From Acetobacteraceae bacterium (GTDB lineage: Bacteria; Pseudomonadota; Alphaproteobacteria; Acetobacterales; Acetobacteraceae): 54,325 bases of DNA. Location: contig DNXO01000034.1 in assembly GCA_003506895.1 (NCBI GenBank), forward strand, positions 106,535 to 160,859. The letters are read 5' to 3'. Positions 1-7,994 of the stretch are shown here, piece by piece; positions within the stretch are counted from its first letter, which is position 1; each line of letters starts with the position of its first letter. The notes under the pieces are model-generated. The model saw only the letters and a list, made by a program, of their open reading frames with translations, was not told the origin of the DNA and searched no databases. A program made the position numbers and the translations under genes.

Positions 1-2
1 TT

Positions 3-368
3 CCGGGCGGCGGCGTCGCCCTGGCCCGCGCCTCGCAGATCCTGCTGAAGTTGAAGGCGGACAACGAGGACCAGCGGGTCGGGATCGAGATCGTCCGCAA
101 GGCGGCCCTGAGCCCGATGCGCCTGATTGCCACCAACGGCGGCGAAGACGGTGCGGTCATTTCCGGCAAGACGCTGGAAAATGCCGAGTACAACTATGGC
201 TTTGACGCGCAGACCGGCGTGTTCAAGGACATGGTCAAGGCCGGCATCATCGACCCGACGAAGGTCGTGCGCTGCGCCTTGCAGAACGCGGCATCCGTTG
301 GTGGCCTGATGATCACGACCGAAGCGATGGTCGGCGATCACGTCGAGCCGCCTGCCAACGACGCCTGA
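3..368 (+). CDS. groL: Chaperonin GroEL, C-terminal part (5' end outside window)
   Basis: The frame is open from the window edge and gives the last 121 residues of a 60-kDa chaperonin. PGGGVAL and VVRCALQNAASVGGLMITTEA are diagnostic of the GroEL equatorial domain and its final ATP-binding helix. GroEL forms double-ring cages that fold cytosolic proteins with GroES. The C-terminus is odd: after TTEAMV the chain ends in GDHVEPPANDA, without the Gly-Gly-Met-rich tail that most housekeeping GroELs project into the cavity. This points to a paralogue rather than the principal GroEL, but the rest of the gene and any groES lie outside the window. Family identity is very secure; paralogue status is inference. 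Confidence 0.95.
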   Translation, partial: PGGGVALARASQILLKLKADNEDQRVGIEIVRKAALSPMRLIATNGGEDGAVISGKTLENAEYNYGFDAQTGVFKDMVKAGIIDPTKVVRCALQNAASVGGLMITTEAMVGDHVEPPANDA

Positions 369-430
369 TCGTTTGGTTTCTGTCCCCTGCCACACCATCT
401 ACCGTGTGGCAGGCGCGACAGGAGATCTTG

Positions 431-619
431 ATGGCCGAACCAACACCGCCCGTTCCCCCGGCTGAGACATTCTCCGAACGGTTGATCCGCCGCGAAGCCA
501 AACGCTTGGCCGCACTGGATCTGAGCACAAGCTCTCCGATGGGGCTGGAGAACGCCCTGGCCCGCATTTCAGCCGAAGTCACCGCCGAGGCCGCCGAGGC
601 CAAGGCAAAAGACGCCTAG
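431..619 (+). CDS. Small hypothetical protein, 62 aa
   Basis: The start is ATG 431, chosen because AGGAG (419-423) lies 7 nt upstream. The product is small and Ala/Glu-rich with a Pro-rich N-terminus (PTPPVPP) and a helical, charged C-terminal half ending in AEAKAKDA. There is no signal peptide or membrane segment. It follows the groEL end by about 60 bp on the same strand and may be co-transcribed. No family recognised. Confidence 0.6.
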   Translation: MAEPTPPVPPAETFSERLIRREAKRLAALDLSTSSPMGLENALARISAEVTAEAAEAKAKDA

Positions 620-638
620 GCCCAGCGCCGCCGCGGTC

Positions 639-1457
639 TTAGCCGGCCGCCGGGGTTTCCTCGTCGGCGACAACCTTGAAACTGACCAGCGTATTCGGCC
701 CGAACGTGTTGCTGATGGGAACGTCCACCGCGTCACGCCCGCGCGCGATCAGCACACGCCCGAACAGCGGCTTGTTGTTTCGTGGATCGAACGTGTGCCA
801 CTCGCCGCCCAGATAGGCTTCGAACCAGCCGGCGAAATCCATCAGCGAATGCGGGGGCGGCACGCCGATATCGCTCAGGTAACCGGTGCAGTAACGCGCG
901 GGGATGTTCATGCAGCGGGTGAACGCCACCGCCAGATGGGCATAGTCCCGGCAAACGCCGATCTTTTCGTTATAGACCTCCCACGCGGTCTTCGTGGAAC
1001 GAGCGGCCATATAGTCGAACTTGATGTGATTATGGACGAAATCGCAGATCGCCTGGACCCGAGCCCAGCCCGGCGGAGTATGCCCAAACAGCGCCCACGC
1101 CGTGTCCGACAGACGATCCGTCTCGCAATACCGGCTACCCAGCAGGAAGACCAACGAGTCGTCCGGCAGGTCCTGAACCAGATGCTGCCCGGCCGACGGC
1201 ACGCTGGGATCCGGCAAGCCCGCGTCGTTGACCACTGCCGTGCTGGCGATCCGGGTCCGCCCGGCGGGCGCGACGATCCGGCTGCACCAGTTGCCAAAAG
1301 AATCATGATAGGCGTGGACGGGAAGGATCGGCTCTGTCACCAGATGGTCGGGTACGACAATATCGGCGACTCTTGAATGATGGACATGCAACATAAGTAC
1401 CATCGGCGTCGGTTGGACGCAGTCGTAGACGATCTCGTAGCCGACTCGGATCTGCAT
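639..1457 (-). CDS. Transglutaminase-like cysteine protease family protein
   Basis: 272 residues. A beta-rich N-terminal domain (about 1-110) precedes a transglutaminase-like core. The presumed triad is Cys169 in GVCRDYAHLAVAF, His221 in EWHTFDP and Asp224. WEVYNEKIGVCRDYAH is typical of bacterial transglutaminase-like proteins, which are usually peptidases or amidases rather than cross-linking enzymes. There is no signal peptide, so it is probably cytosolic. The start is supported by AAGGAA just upstream of ATG. It is divergent from the 82-aa gene at 1551, and the two share a short region carrying a direct repeat. Substrate unknown. Confidence 0.88.
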   Translation of the reverse strand: MQIRVGYEIVYDCVQPTPMVLMLHVHHSRVADIVVPDHLVTEPILPVHAYHDSFGNWCSRIVAPAGRTRIASTAVVNDAGLPDPSVPSAGQHLVQDLPDDSLVFLLGSRYCETDRLSDTAWALFGHTPPGWARVQAICDFVHNHIKFDYMAARSTKTAWEVYNEKIGVCRDYAHLAVAFTRCMNIPARYCTGYLSDIGVPPPHSLMDFAGWFEAYLGGEWHTFDPRNNKPLFGRVLIARGRDAVDVPISNTFGPNTLVSFKVVADEETPAAG

Positions 1458-1484
1458 GCTATTCCTTGTTTCAAAGTTAGATCG

Positions 1485-1514
1485 GTTCAGGCGTTTGGCG
1501 GTTCGGGCGTTTGG
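1485..1514. repeat. 14-bp direct repeat between divergent genes
   Basis: GTTCAGGCGTTTGG (1485-1498) is followed by GTTCGGGCGTTTGG (1501-1514): 13 of 14 bases match, 16 bp start to start. It lies in the 93-bp gap between the divergent starts at 1457 and 1551, where an operator would be expected. The regulator is unknown. Confidence 0.45.
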
Positions 1515-1550
1515 TTTTGGGCCGCTATCTCAGATTAGGAAAATGCTTTC

Positions 1551-1799
1551 ATGGCGCGTGAGACACTCTATCTCGTGCAGGCATTCAAATCGGGCAAAGG
1601 CACGCGATTGACCGCCGATACCCCGGTTCGCTGCCGCTCGCTGGAAGTCGCACGCAAAAGGGCCGAGGATCTGGTCTCGATTCGCGCCGGGGTGGTGGCG
1701 TTTTCGACCTCGGGGGATGCGGAACTAGGCGACTACGACGACGAACCAACCATCATATTCAAAGCCGGGCGTTTGCCGGCGGCGTTCGAAGAGGCATGA
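1551..1799 (+). CDS. Small hypothetical protein, 82 aa
   Basis: ATG 1551, with a weak AGGA about 12 nt upstream. The sequence (LYLVQAFKSGKGTRLTADTPVRCRSLEVARKRAEDL) has a short mixed alpha/beta pattern with an acidic stretch near residues 60-65 (DYDDEPT). It is probably cytosolic. The composition looks coding and the reading frame is clean. No family recognised. Confidence 0.65.
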   Translation: MARETLYLVQAFKSGKGTRLTADTPVRCRSLEVARKRAEDLVSIRAGVVAFSTSGDAELGDYDDEPTIIFKAGRLPAAFEEA

Positions 1800-2086
1800 G
1801 AGGCGGCCGCTGGATAAGCTTGTAACCGCCATTTCAGCGCCAGATTTCTTATAGCCTAAATGATCGCCCCGCCAGGGGGTACCTCGCGCCGGTCTTGTAT
1901 TTCCACGAAACCATGTGCAAATAAGTGATGGAATTGTGCGGCGTATTACCGCTTGCCTGTTTCGGACAGCCGTCTTCGTCAGCCTTGCCTGACCTTCTGG
2001 ACCGAAACGCCTTGTCTAAAGACCATTGGCATCCGTCATTGGCCTGATGCTGTTGAAACCGACAGCTTGAAAAAGGACCCACACAT

Positions 2087-2410
2087 ATGAGCGCAGCAAC
2101 CGCCAGTGACGCGAACCCCGATGGCGCGCAACAGGATGATGCCGACGCGATGAAGGACCAACTGCGCAAGGACGTCGCGTCCTGGCGTGAAGGCCGCGCG
2201 GACGGAGCCAGCCGAGGCGCCACGGAACTCAGCGTCGCTGTCACTCGCTCGATCGTGCCCCCGACCACCGCCAAGATGAAGCGCGCCAAGCCGGCTGCCG
2301 CCGAGGCGAAACCTGCCGCATCCACTGAAAAGAAGCCGTTCGGCATGTCCTACGACGGCACAAGCCGAGCCGATTATATCAAGCTGATGATCTCCCGCGG
2401 CGCTCGGTGA
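2087..2410 (+). CDS. Hypothetical protein, 107 aa
   Basis: ATG 2087 with AAAGGA about 9 nt upstream. The protein is Ala/Lys-rich and probably largely disordered, with an acidic N-terminal third (DANPDGAQQDDADAMKD), a basic Ala-rich middle (KMKRAKPAAAEAKPAAS) and a more ordered end (FGMSYDGTSRADYIKLMISRGAR). The stop overlaps the next start as GTGA, so the two are translationally coupled. No family recognised. Confidence 0.65.
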   Translation: MSAATASDANPDGAQQDDADAMKDQLRKDVASWREGRADGASRGATELSVAVTRSIVPPTTAKMKRAKPAAAEAKPAASTEKKPFGMSYDGTSRADYIKLMISRGAR

Positions 2411-2613
2411 GCTGGGTTACCTTCGAAGCCGCAACCGGCGGCTTGGTCGTGGTACAGCTCAGTCATGTCGTCGCGATTTACGACGAGCAAGGCGAGGTTA
2501 AGCTCGCTACAACTTCGGGCGGGGTTCACATCCTGAAGGACATCACTGTCCAGCGCGCCGCCGGTATCGTCACACGCGCACAAGAGGCCGTTGCCGTGCG
2601 GCCAGAGCGATGA
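2407..2613 (+). CDS. Hypothetical protein, 68 aa, coupled to the upstream gene
   Basis: The start is GTG 2407, sharing GTGA with the preceding stop. The product MSWVTFEAATGGLVVVQL... shows alternating beta-strands (VVVQLSHVVAIYDE, EVKLATTSGGVHIL) and looks like a small beta-barrel-like domain, with a basic C-terminus. There is no signal peptide. It appears to form a two-gene unit with the 107-aa protein. Function unknown. Confidence 0.6.
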   Translation: MSWVTFEAATGGLVVVQLSHVVAIYDEQGEVKLATTSGGVHILKDITVQRAAGIVTRAQEAVAVRPER

Positions 2614-2716
2614 TTAACGGCGATGATCGCCAGCGATGATCAACGGCGATCAACGGCGGGGCCGTTATCCAACCCTCACGTGCAATCCCTCCGCCGTCGT
2701 CGCAGCATGGTGAAGA

Positions 2717-2920
2717 ATGTCAGATAGCTCTTATCGGATCGTCCACCGCGAGGACGATAGCTTCGCGGTCGAAATCGTGAGGGTCGGCGCTCTACCGCAA
2801 ACCGCCGCCGGATTCGCGACGGAGGCCGCGGCACAGGGCTGGATCGCCCAGGACCAGCGGCTGCGCACAGGCAGCGATCCGTTCGGCACCCCGGCGGCGA
2901 AGCGCTGGCGGGGGGTTTAA
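2717..2920 (+). CDS. Small hypothetical protein, 67 aa
   Basis: ATG 2717. The product YRIVHREDDSFAVEIVRVGALPQTAAGFATEAAAQGWIAQDQRL resembles short, single-domain DUF proteins with two strands followed by a helix. The gene ends 4 bp inside the 3' end of the convergent CoA-transferase gene. Between it and the previous gene (2607-2660) lie imperfect repeats of GCGATGATTAACG-like sequence. No firm family. Confidence 0.55.
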   Translation: MSDSSYRIVHREDDSFAVEIVRVGALPQTAAGFATEAAAQGWIAQDQRLRTGSDPFGTPAAKRWRGV

Positions 2921-4113
2921 ACCACCCCCGCTTGGTGCAACCGCTGCAACTCCGCTTCCTCAACCCTGCAAATCGCCGCCAGCACATCGTCGGTGTGCTC
3001 CCCCAACAACGGCGGTCGGGTGATCTCTGCCGGCGAGTCCGATAGCTTTATCGGGCATCCGACGGTTTGATAGATCCCGCGAGTCGGGAAATCGACGTCC
3101 ACGATCATGTCCCTGGCCCTCAGGTGCGGGTCGGCCAGCACCTCCCCTGTATCCTGACACGCCCCGCTCGGCACGCCGGCCTCACCCAGCACCTGCATCA
3201 CCTCATGCTTGGTGCGCTGACGGGTCCATTCCTCAACGATGGCATTCAGTGCGTGGCGATTTTGCCAGCGCGAGTCCGGAGTCGCGAACCGCGGGTCGTC
3301 CGCCAGTTCCGGTTGCCCCATCGCACCGATCAGCGGTTTCCACATCTGCGGCTGCGCGAAGATATAGACATAGTCGTTGGGCCCACCCGGCGCGCAGGCA
3401 TAGGTGGTTCCGGGCACCGTATGGCCCAGTTGGTTGCCGGTGCGCGGCGGCGGATGGCCAAAACGCTGATGGTCGCGCAGGCTGACGCGGATCAGGTTGA
3501 CCACGGCATCCTGCATCGAAACCTCGACATGCTGCCCCTTCCCGCTCGTGTGCCGCTGCTGGAGCGCCGCCAGGATGCCGATGGCCATGTGCATGCCGGT
3601 GCCGGAGTCACCGATCGCCGGAAACACATAGGTCGGCGGGTTCTCGGGGAAGCCGGTCACCGCCATGGCCCCGCCCATCGCCTGGGCGATCGGTTCGAAG
3701 CTCTTGTAGCCGCTGTAGGGGCCGTAGGTGCCGAACCCCTTGATCGTCGCGTAGATCAGCCTTGGGTTCAGTTTCGACAGCGAGTCATAGCCAAGGCCCA
3801 GCCGGTCCAGTGCGCCCGGTCCAAAATTCTCCAGCAGCACATCGGATTCAGCGATCAGCCGGCGGAACAGCGCCTTGCCGTCCTCGGTCTTCAGGTTCAG
3901 CGTCACGCTCCGCTTGTTGGCGTTCAGGATCAGGAAGAACAGGCTGTCGCTGTCGGGCTTGTCGCGCATGTTGGTGCGCGCGACGTCACCGCCTTTCGGC
4001 TCCTCCAGCTTGATCACGTCGGCGCCCAGGAACCCCAGTATCTGGGCACAGGCTGGCCCCGCCTGATTGTGCGTCATGTCGATGATACGAATGCCTTTAA
4101 GCGCCTGGCTCAT
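2917..4113 (-). CDS. CaiB/BaiF family CoA-transferase, formyl-CoA:oxalate transferase-like
   Basis: 398 residues, normal for class III CoA-transferases, which move CoA between an acyl-CoA and a free acid through aspartyl-anhydride intermediates. Asp169 in AIGDSGTGMHMA sits at the same number as the catalytic Asp of formyl-CoA transferase Frc. NANKRSVTLNLKTEDG and LLENFGPGALDRLGLGYD are also Frc-like. No oxalyl-CoA decarboxylase is nearby, so another dicarboxylate or hydroxyacid may be the substrate. GGAGGAA precedes the ATG, and the start overlaps the stop of the upstream dioxygenase (ATGA), so the two are translationally coupled. Family secure, substrate not. Confidence 0.92.
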   Translation of the reverse strand: MSQALKGIRIIDMTHNQAGPACAQILGFLGADVIKLEEPKGGDVARTNMRDKPDSDSLFFLILNANKRSVTLNLKTEDGKALFRRLIAESDVLLENFGPGALDRLGLGYDSLSKLNPRLIYATIKGFGTYGPYSGYKSFEPIAQAMGGAMAVTGFPENPPTYVFPAIGDSGTGMHMAIGILAALQQRHTSGKGQHVEVSMQDAVVNLIRVSLRDHQRFGHPPPRTGNQLGHTVPGTTYACAPGGPNDYVYIFAQPQMWKPLIGAMGQPELADDPRFATPDSRWQNRHALNAIVEEWTRQRTKHEVMQVLGEAGVPSGACQDTGEVLADPHLRARDMIVDVDFPTRGIYQTVGCPIKLSDSPAEITRPPLLGEHTDDVLAAICRVEEAELQRLHQAGVV

Positions 4114-5000
4114 GTTGCTTCCTCCAAACTCGACCCGGTATCGAGCGTCGTGGCCCGCCGCAGGTCGCGCGGTTTGCTTTCATCGTGCGGACGCCCGCGA
4201 TGCATCGTCCAGCGGTTGTCCCAGATCACCAGGTCACCCACGCGCCAAGTGTGGCGGTAAACGAACTGGCGCTGGGTCGCGTGGGTGTTCAGGTCGAACA
4301 GCAACAGCCGCCCATCCGCCACCGGCCAACCCGTGATGTGCGAGGCATGTGCGGACAGATACAGGCTCTTCCGCCCGGTGACGGGATGCCGCCGCACCAG
4401 ACGCTGCCGGGACGGCGGATATTGTTCGCGCTCTCCCGAGGGAAATTCCGTGAAGCCGACCTGCCCGCGCGACCAGAAGACGTCGTGCTCCGCCGTCAGC
4501 GGATCGACCGCGTCCTTCGTCTCTTGTGGCAAATCGTCGTATGCGGCGCGCATGTCGGCGAACTCGGTCTCGCCATTTCCAAACGGGCTTGGCGGCGGCA
4601 GCGTGACCGCGTGCAGCAATCCCAGCACAACCGGAACCGGCATATACGACGCATCGGTATGCCAGAGCCGGTTACCCATGCTGTCCAACCGCCGGCGGTC
4701 ATCCAACGCCCGTACGGCGTTGTCCTCGTCCAGGTTGGAGATGTCGCCGATCTGTGGGATCGCCAGCCGGCGCCGTCCCGGACGCGCGGCCGAACGGCCG
4801 ATTTCCAGCGGGCCGAATCGAGCGGCAAAATCGCGCAGTTGCGCGTCGGTCAGGCATTGGTTCCGGAACACCAGCACCGGATAGGCATCGATCGCCGCCT
4901 GGATCGACGTAATCGCGTCCTCATTCAACGCCGCCGACAGATCGGTGAAACTGGCCTCGGCCACAAATCCAGGGTGCAGTTCTTGCGTCTTGATGGACAT
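4110..5000 (-). CDS. TauD/TfdA-type Fe(II)/2-oxoglutarate-dependent dioxygenase
   Basis: 296 residues when started at ATG 5000, which has GGGAGG upstream; the longer reading back to 5105 adds a non-conserved basic stretch. The facial triad is His114 and Asp116 in LWHTDASYM and His267 in WDNRWTMHRG, with a downstream Arg (about 281) for 2-oxoglutarate. Such enzymes hydroxylate sulfonates, aryloxyacids or related acids while oxidising 2-oxoglutarate to succinate. It is the first gene of a coupled pair with the CoA-transferase, suggesting oxidative opening then CoA activation of an unknown acid. It is divergent from the racemase-family gene across 97 bp. Confidence 0.9.
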   Translation of the reverse strand: MSIKTQELHPGFVAEASFTDLSAALNEDAITSIQAAIDAYPVLVFRNQCLTDAQLRDFAARFGPLEIGRSAARPGRRRLAIPQIGDISNLDEDNAVRALDDRRRLDSMGNRLWHTDASYMPVPVVLGLLHAVTLPPPSPFGNGETEFADMRAAYDDLPQETKDAVDPLTAEHDVFWSRGQVGFTEFPSGEREQYPPSRQRLVRRHPVTGRKSLYLSAHASHITGWPVADGRLLLFDLNTHATQRQFVYRHTWRVGDLVIWDNRWTMHRGRPHDESKPRDLRRATTLDTGSSLEEAT

Positions 5001-5097
5001 CGTGTCCGCCTCCCGAAGCCATCCTGCGGAGGTTCCGAAACACGCGCAAGTTTCCCTCCCCTTGCCCCCGCCCCTTCGCTGACGCAATTTCCGTCCC

Positions 5098-5757
5098 ATG
5101 CGCATTTCCCTGATTCACGCCATGGCCCCCTCCATCCCACCGATCGTGGCGGCCTTCGAACGTCTCTGGCCGGAGGCAATCCTGATGAACCTGCTGGACG
5201 ACTCGCTGGCGCCCGATCTGGCGCGCGACGGCAAGCTGACCCCGGCGATGACCGAGCGGTTTTTGACACTGGCACGGTACGCACGCTCGACGGGGTCGGA
5301 TGCGATCCTGTTCACCTGCTCCGCCTTCGGCCCCTGCATCGAGGCCTGCGCCCGCGAGCTGCCCATCCCCGTCCTGAAACCGAACGAAGCGATGATCGAG
5401 GAGGCCGTGGCGCTGACCGGCCCGCGCGGCCGCATCGGCTTGATGGCGACCTTCGCACCAACCCTGACCTCCATGCCGCCGGAGTTCGACGCGGTCGCAC
5501 CGGAGGTGACGCTGGTTTCCTGCCTGGCCGAGGACGCGCTCGCCGCGCTGAACGCCGGCAGCCTGGAAGGCCATAACGCCGCCGCCGCCCGCGCCGCCCG
5601 CGCGCTGACCGACTGCGACGTGATCGCGCTGGCGCAGTTCAGCCTGTCGCAGGCCGCCGCCGCGGTGGCGGAAGCGACCGGCAAGACTGTGCTGACCACA
5701 CCGGACAGCGCGGTGCGCAAACTCCGGCGCTTGCTGCTGCCCGCCACAGTGGGGTGA
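5098..5757 (+). CDS. Asp/Glu/hydantoin racemase superfamily protein
   Basis: 219 residues. The first catalytic Cys region is present (Cys74 in FTCSAFGPC), and PIPVLKPNEAMIEEAV fits the substrate-binding region of the family. Classical racemases use two Cys residues. Here the second region reads ALAQFSLSQAA, so the opposite catalytic Cys is missing and the protein may be a one-Cys enzyme (a decarboxylase, isomerase or lyase-like member) rather than a true racemase. It lies divergently next to the dioxygenase/CoA-transferase pair and may act on the same small acid. ATG 5098 is the natural start. Confidence 0.8.
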   Translation: MRISLIHAMAPSIPPIVAAFERLWPEAILMNLLDDSLAPDLARDGKLTPAMTERFLTLARYARSTGSDAILFTCSAFGPCIEACARELPIPVLKPNEAMIEEAVALTGPRGRIGLMATFAPTLTSMPPEFDAVAPEVTLVSCLAEDALAALNAGSLEGHNAAAARAARALTDCDVIALAQFSLSQAAAAVAEATGKTVLTTPDSAVRKLRRLLLPATVG

Positions 5758-5760
5758 ATC

Positions 5761-6048
5761 ATGACACCGGATGCCTTTCGCGCCTCGGTTGAGATAGACG
5801 ACCCGCCGCCGCTCTCCTTGGCGTTACAGGCGCTGTGGTGGGACTCGAAGGGCGACTGGGGCAAAGCGCATGAATGCGCGCAGGCCGATCCCGGGCCGTT
5901 CGGCGCGCCGGTGCATGCCTATCTGCATCGCAAGGAACCCGACCTTGCTAACGCCCGGTATTGGTACAATCGCGCCGGCCGAAACCCGGCAACCGGGACG
6001 CTGGAGCAGGAATGGACGGCGCTGGTGACCGAACTACTCGCGGGCTGA
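5761..6048 (+). CDS. Conserved hypothetical protein, 95 aa
   Basis: ATG 5761, 3 bp after the racemase-family stop, so probably co-transcribed. The sequence LALQALWWDSKGDWGKAHECAQ and ANARYWYNRAGRNPATGTLEQEWTALV has paired helices rich in Trp/Tyr and looks like a single TPR/Sel1-like helical hairpin. There is no signal peptide. The 3' end overlaps the convergent O-antigen-ligase-like gene by 15 bp. Function unknown. Confidence 0.7.
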   Translation: MTPDAFRASVEIDDPPPLSLALQALWWDSKGDWGKAHECAQADPGPFGAPVHAYLHRKEPDLANARYWYNRAGRNPATGTLEQEWTALVTELLAG

Positions 6049-7914
6049 TCCGGCCTGGAACTGCATCAGTCCGCACCAGCACACCAGGAAGAACAGCGTC
6101 GCGAGCCGCGGTGCCTCCAACACGTTGTCGAACACCCCCGAAACCAGGAACGCCATCACCGACCCGGCAACCGCGGCCCCCTCCAGCGCGCCGGCGCGGA
6201 TCGCTCGGCTGGCCCCGACCAGCGCCAGCACCGCCAGCGCGCAGTAAGCCAGCAGACCGAGGATACCGGTTTCGAAAAACAGCATCAGGTACTCGTTCAG
6301 CATCCTCCAGGACACATGGCTGTCATCGGTGAAAAGCCACCGATCCAGGCCGCGCGCGAAATCGCCGTTGGCCAGCAATGTGCGTCCGTCATCATCGGTC
6401 AGGGCGATGTCGCGCACCTGGATCGTGTGCCCCTGTTGGCCGTAAACCGAGAGTTCCACAGGACGGTGCAAAAGACCGCCCAGGGCCGCACCGCCTAACC
6501 TCGCAGTCGGGAAGACCGCCTGAACCGGAAACCATTCGCCGGCCTTTGGCGGGACAGACTCGGCGCCGGTACAGTTGTCGGAATAGAGCAGCACCTTGTC
6601 GCAGACCACCACACCCAGCCTGGACCCGTCTGGTGAACGGGCGCGCAGGGTCAAATGCAACGAACCCGACGACGGCATCGAAATCTTCTGACCCAGAAAG
6701 AAAGGCGACGACACGCGAATCGACGCATATGCCCCCGATTCGTCTTCCCCGATAACGAGGTCGCTCGGTCGGTTGACCGGTGATCGCATTTCCATAACGC
6801 GCTGATAGCTACCAAGGCCCATGCCAAAGACGGTGGGTAATATCCCGCGGTCCCGGACAGCCATGCCCGCGCGCCAGTTATCCTGGCGGGTCAGGAAATC
6901 CGTGGCACTCGCCGCCATGCGTGTCTCCATACCCGTCAGCGCGGCGGCCGTGGCAAGGCCGGTCAGAACCAGGAGCACCGGGGCGGTGCCGGCGACCACC
7001 GAGCGGACACGGTGAAGGTTGGCCACCCAAAGCCATCCCAGTCCCGCAACCAGCATCGCGACGGCGCACGCCGCGTAGGCCGCCCGAGCAAATGTCACCG
7101 CGACCGTGTAACCGCCGCACACGCACACGAACAGCGCCAGTACTTCGCCTTGCCATCGCGGGCGCCGTCGGAAGAGGGTAAGTGAGAACGGCAGCGCCAG
7201 CGCGGCATATGCGCCGATATGGCCGCCGCCGACACGCATGCTGGAGAATGGTCCCGCTACGCGATAATCGGTACTGAAGTCGAGAAAGCCGGCGAACAGC
7301 AGGCGTTCAGCGACGACGATCAGTGTGACGACGATCAGGCTGGCCGCGAAACCCCAACCAAGTCCTGTGACCGCGTCGCCGTGGGTTCGCTGCCGCTGGC
7401 GCATGAAGGGAAGCAGCGCGAGGGCTTCGATGAGGCTTTTGGCTAGCCGGACGGCATTGTCGGGGCGCAGAAACGTGTTGTCGGAATGGGGCGCGCCGTA
7501 GGGGGACGACAACCCGACCGTCGCCGCGATCAACCATGAGCCAAAAACGGCCGCCAGGATGATGCGGGACCATCGGCCCGCAGCAAAGTCGGCCACTGCG
7601 GGAGGGGTCCGCAACAGCAGAATCGCTATCGTTACCAGAATCACCAGATCGGCTTCGCCGACCATCGTCCAACCCGTCCACAACCGAAGGTCGAAGGCGG
7701 GTATCGCCACGGGCAGCACAAACAGAAACAGGCCTGGCCGTCGCCACAGCGCCACGGCGTAGGCGGTCAGCGCCACCGCGAGTGCCCAGCCATTCAGAGG
7801 ATATTCGAGCACCGCCCCCACGACCGGGACAAGACAAAGCCCCCCCAATACCGGATACAATCGATACAATATGAGATCGATTCCCGGATTGGATTGGGTC
7901 GCGCTTCGGTTCAT
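6034..7914 (-). CDS. O-antigen ligase/polymerase-like polytopic membrane protein
   Basis: 626 residues. About ten hydrophobic segments fill residues 15-340 and 550-620, as in Wzy/WaaL-type proteins that polymerise or ligate undecaprenyl-linked glycans on the periplasmic side. GMGLGSYQ (about residue 370) matches the region just before the large periplasmic loop of the family. The loop is unusually long (about 375-550) and beta-rich, with SGSLHLTLRARSPDG and LANGDFARGLDRW recalling a carbohydrate-binding-module-like jelly roll. Neighbours (sulfotransferase, PEP-CTERM, VanZ) support an exopolysaccharide role. The inserted-domain assignment is inference. Confidence 0.85.
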   Translation of the reverse strand: MNRSATQSNPGIDLILYRLYPVLGGLCLVPVVGAVLEYPLNGWALAVALTAYAVALWRRPGLFLFVLPVAIPAFDLRLWTGWTMVGEADLVILVTIAILLLRTPPAVADFAAGRWSRIILAAVFGSWLIAATVGLSSPYGAPHSDNTFLRPDNAVRLAKSLIEALALLPFMRQRQRTHGDAVTGLGWGFAASLIVVTLIVVAERLLFAGFLDFSTDYRVAGPFSSMRVGGGHIGAYAALALPFSLTLFRRRPRWQGEVLALFVCVCGGYTVAVTFARAAYAACAVAMLVAGLGWLWVANLHRVRSVVAGTAPVLLVLTGLATAAALTGMETRMAASATDFLTRQDNWRAGMAVRDRGILPTVFGMGLGSYQRVMEMRSPVNRPSDLVIGEDESGAYASIRVSSPFFLGQKISMPSSGSLHLTLRARSPDGSRLGVVVCDKVLLYSDNCTGAESVPPKAGEWFPVQAVFPTARLGGAALGGLLHRPVELSVYGQQGHTIQVRDIALTDDDGRTLLANGDFARGLDRWLFTDDSHVSWRMLNEYLMLFFETGILGLLAYCALAVLALVGASRAIRAGALEGAAVAGSVMAFLVSGVFDNVLEAPRLATLFFLVCWCGLMQFQAGSARE

Positions 7915-7994
7915 CGGTCGAGCATTAGACCGGTTGGCCGGTCGGAAACGACAGAATTCCGATCCCTGAACCGATCCCGCTCGCTAATCCCGCG

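Noticed and set aside
1849..2346. 165-codon minus-strand frame overlapping the 107-aa gene
   Set aside because: Ser/Ala-rich shadow with no ribosome site; the plus-strand gene has one and is coupled to the next gene.
3067..4260. 397-codon plus-strand frame opposite the CoA-transferase gene
   Set aside because: Composition is Arg/His-rich as in antisense shadows; the minus-strand frame has the catalytic Asp and conserved motifs.
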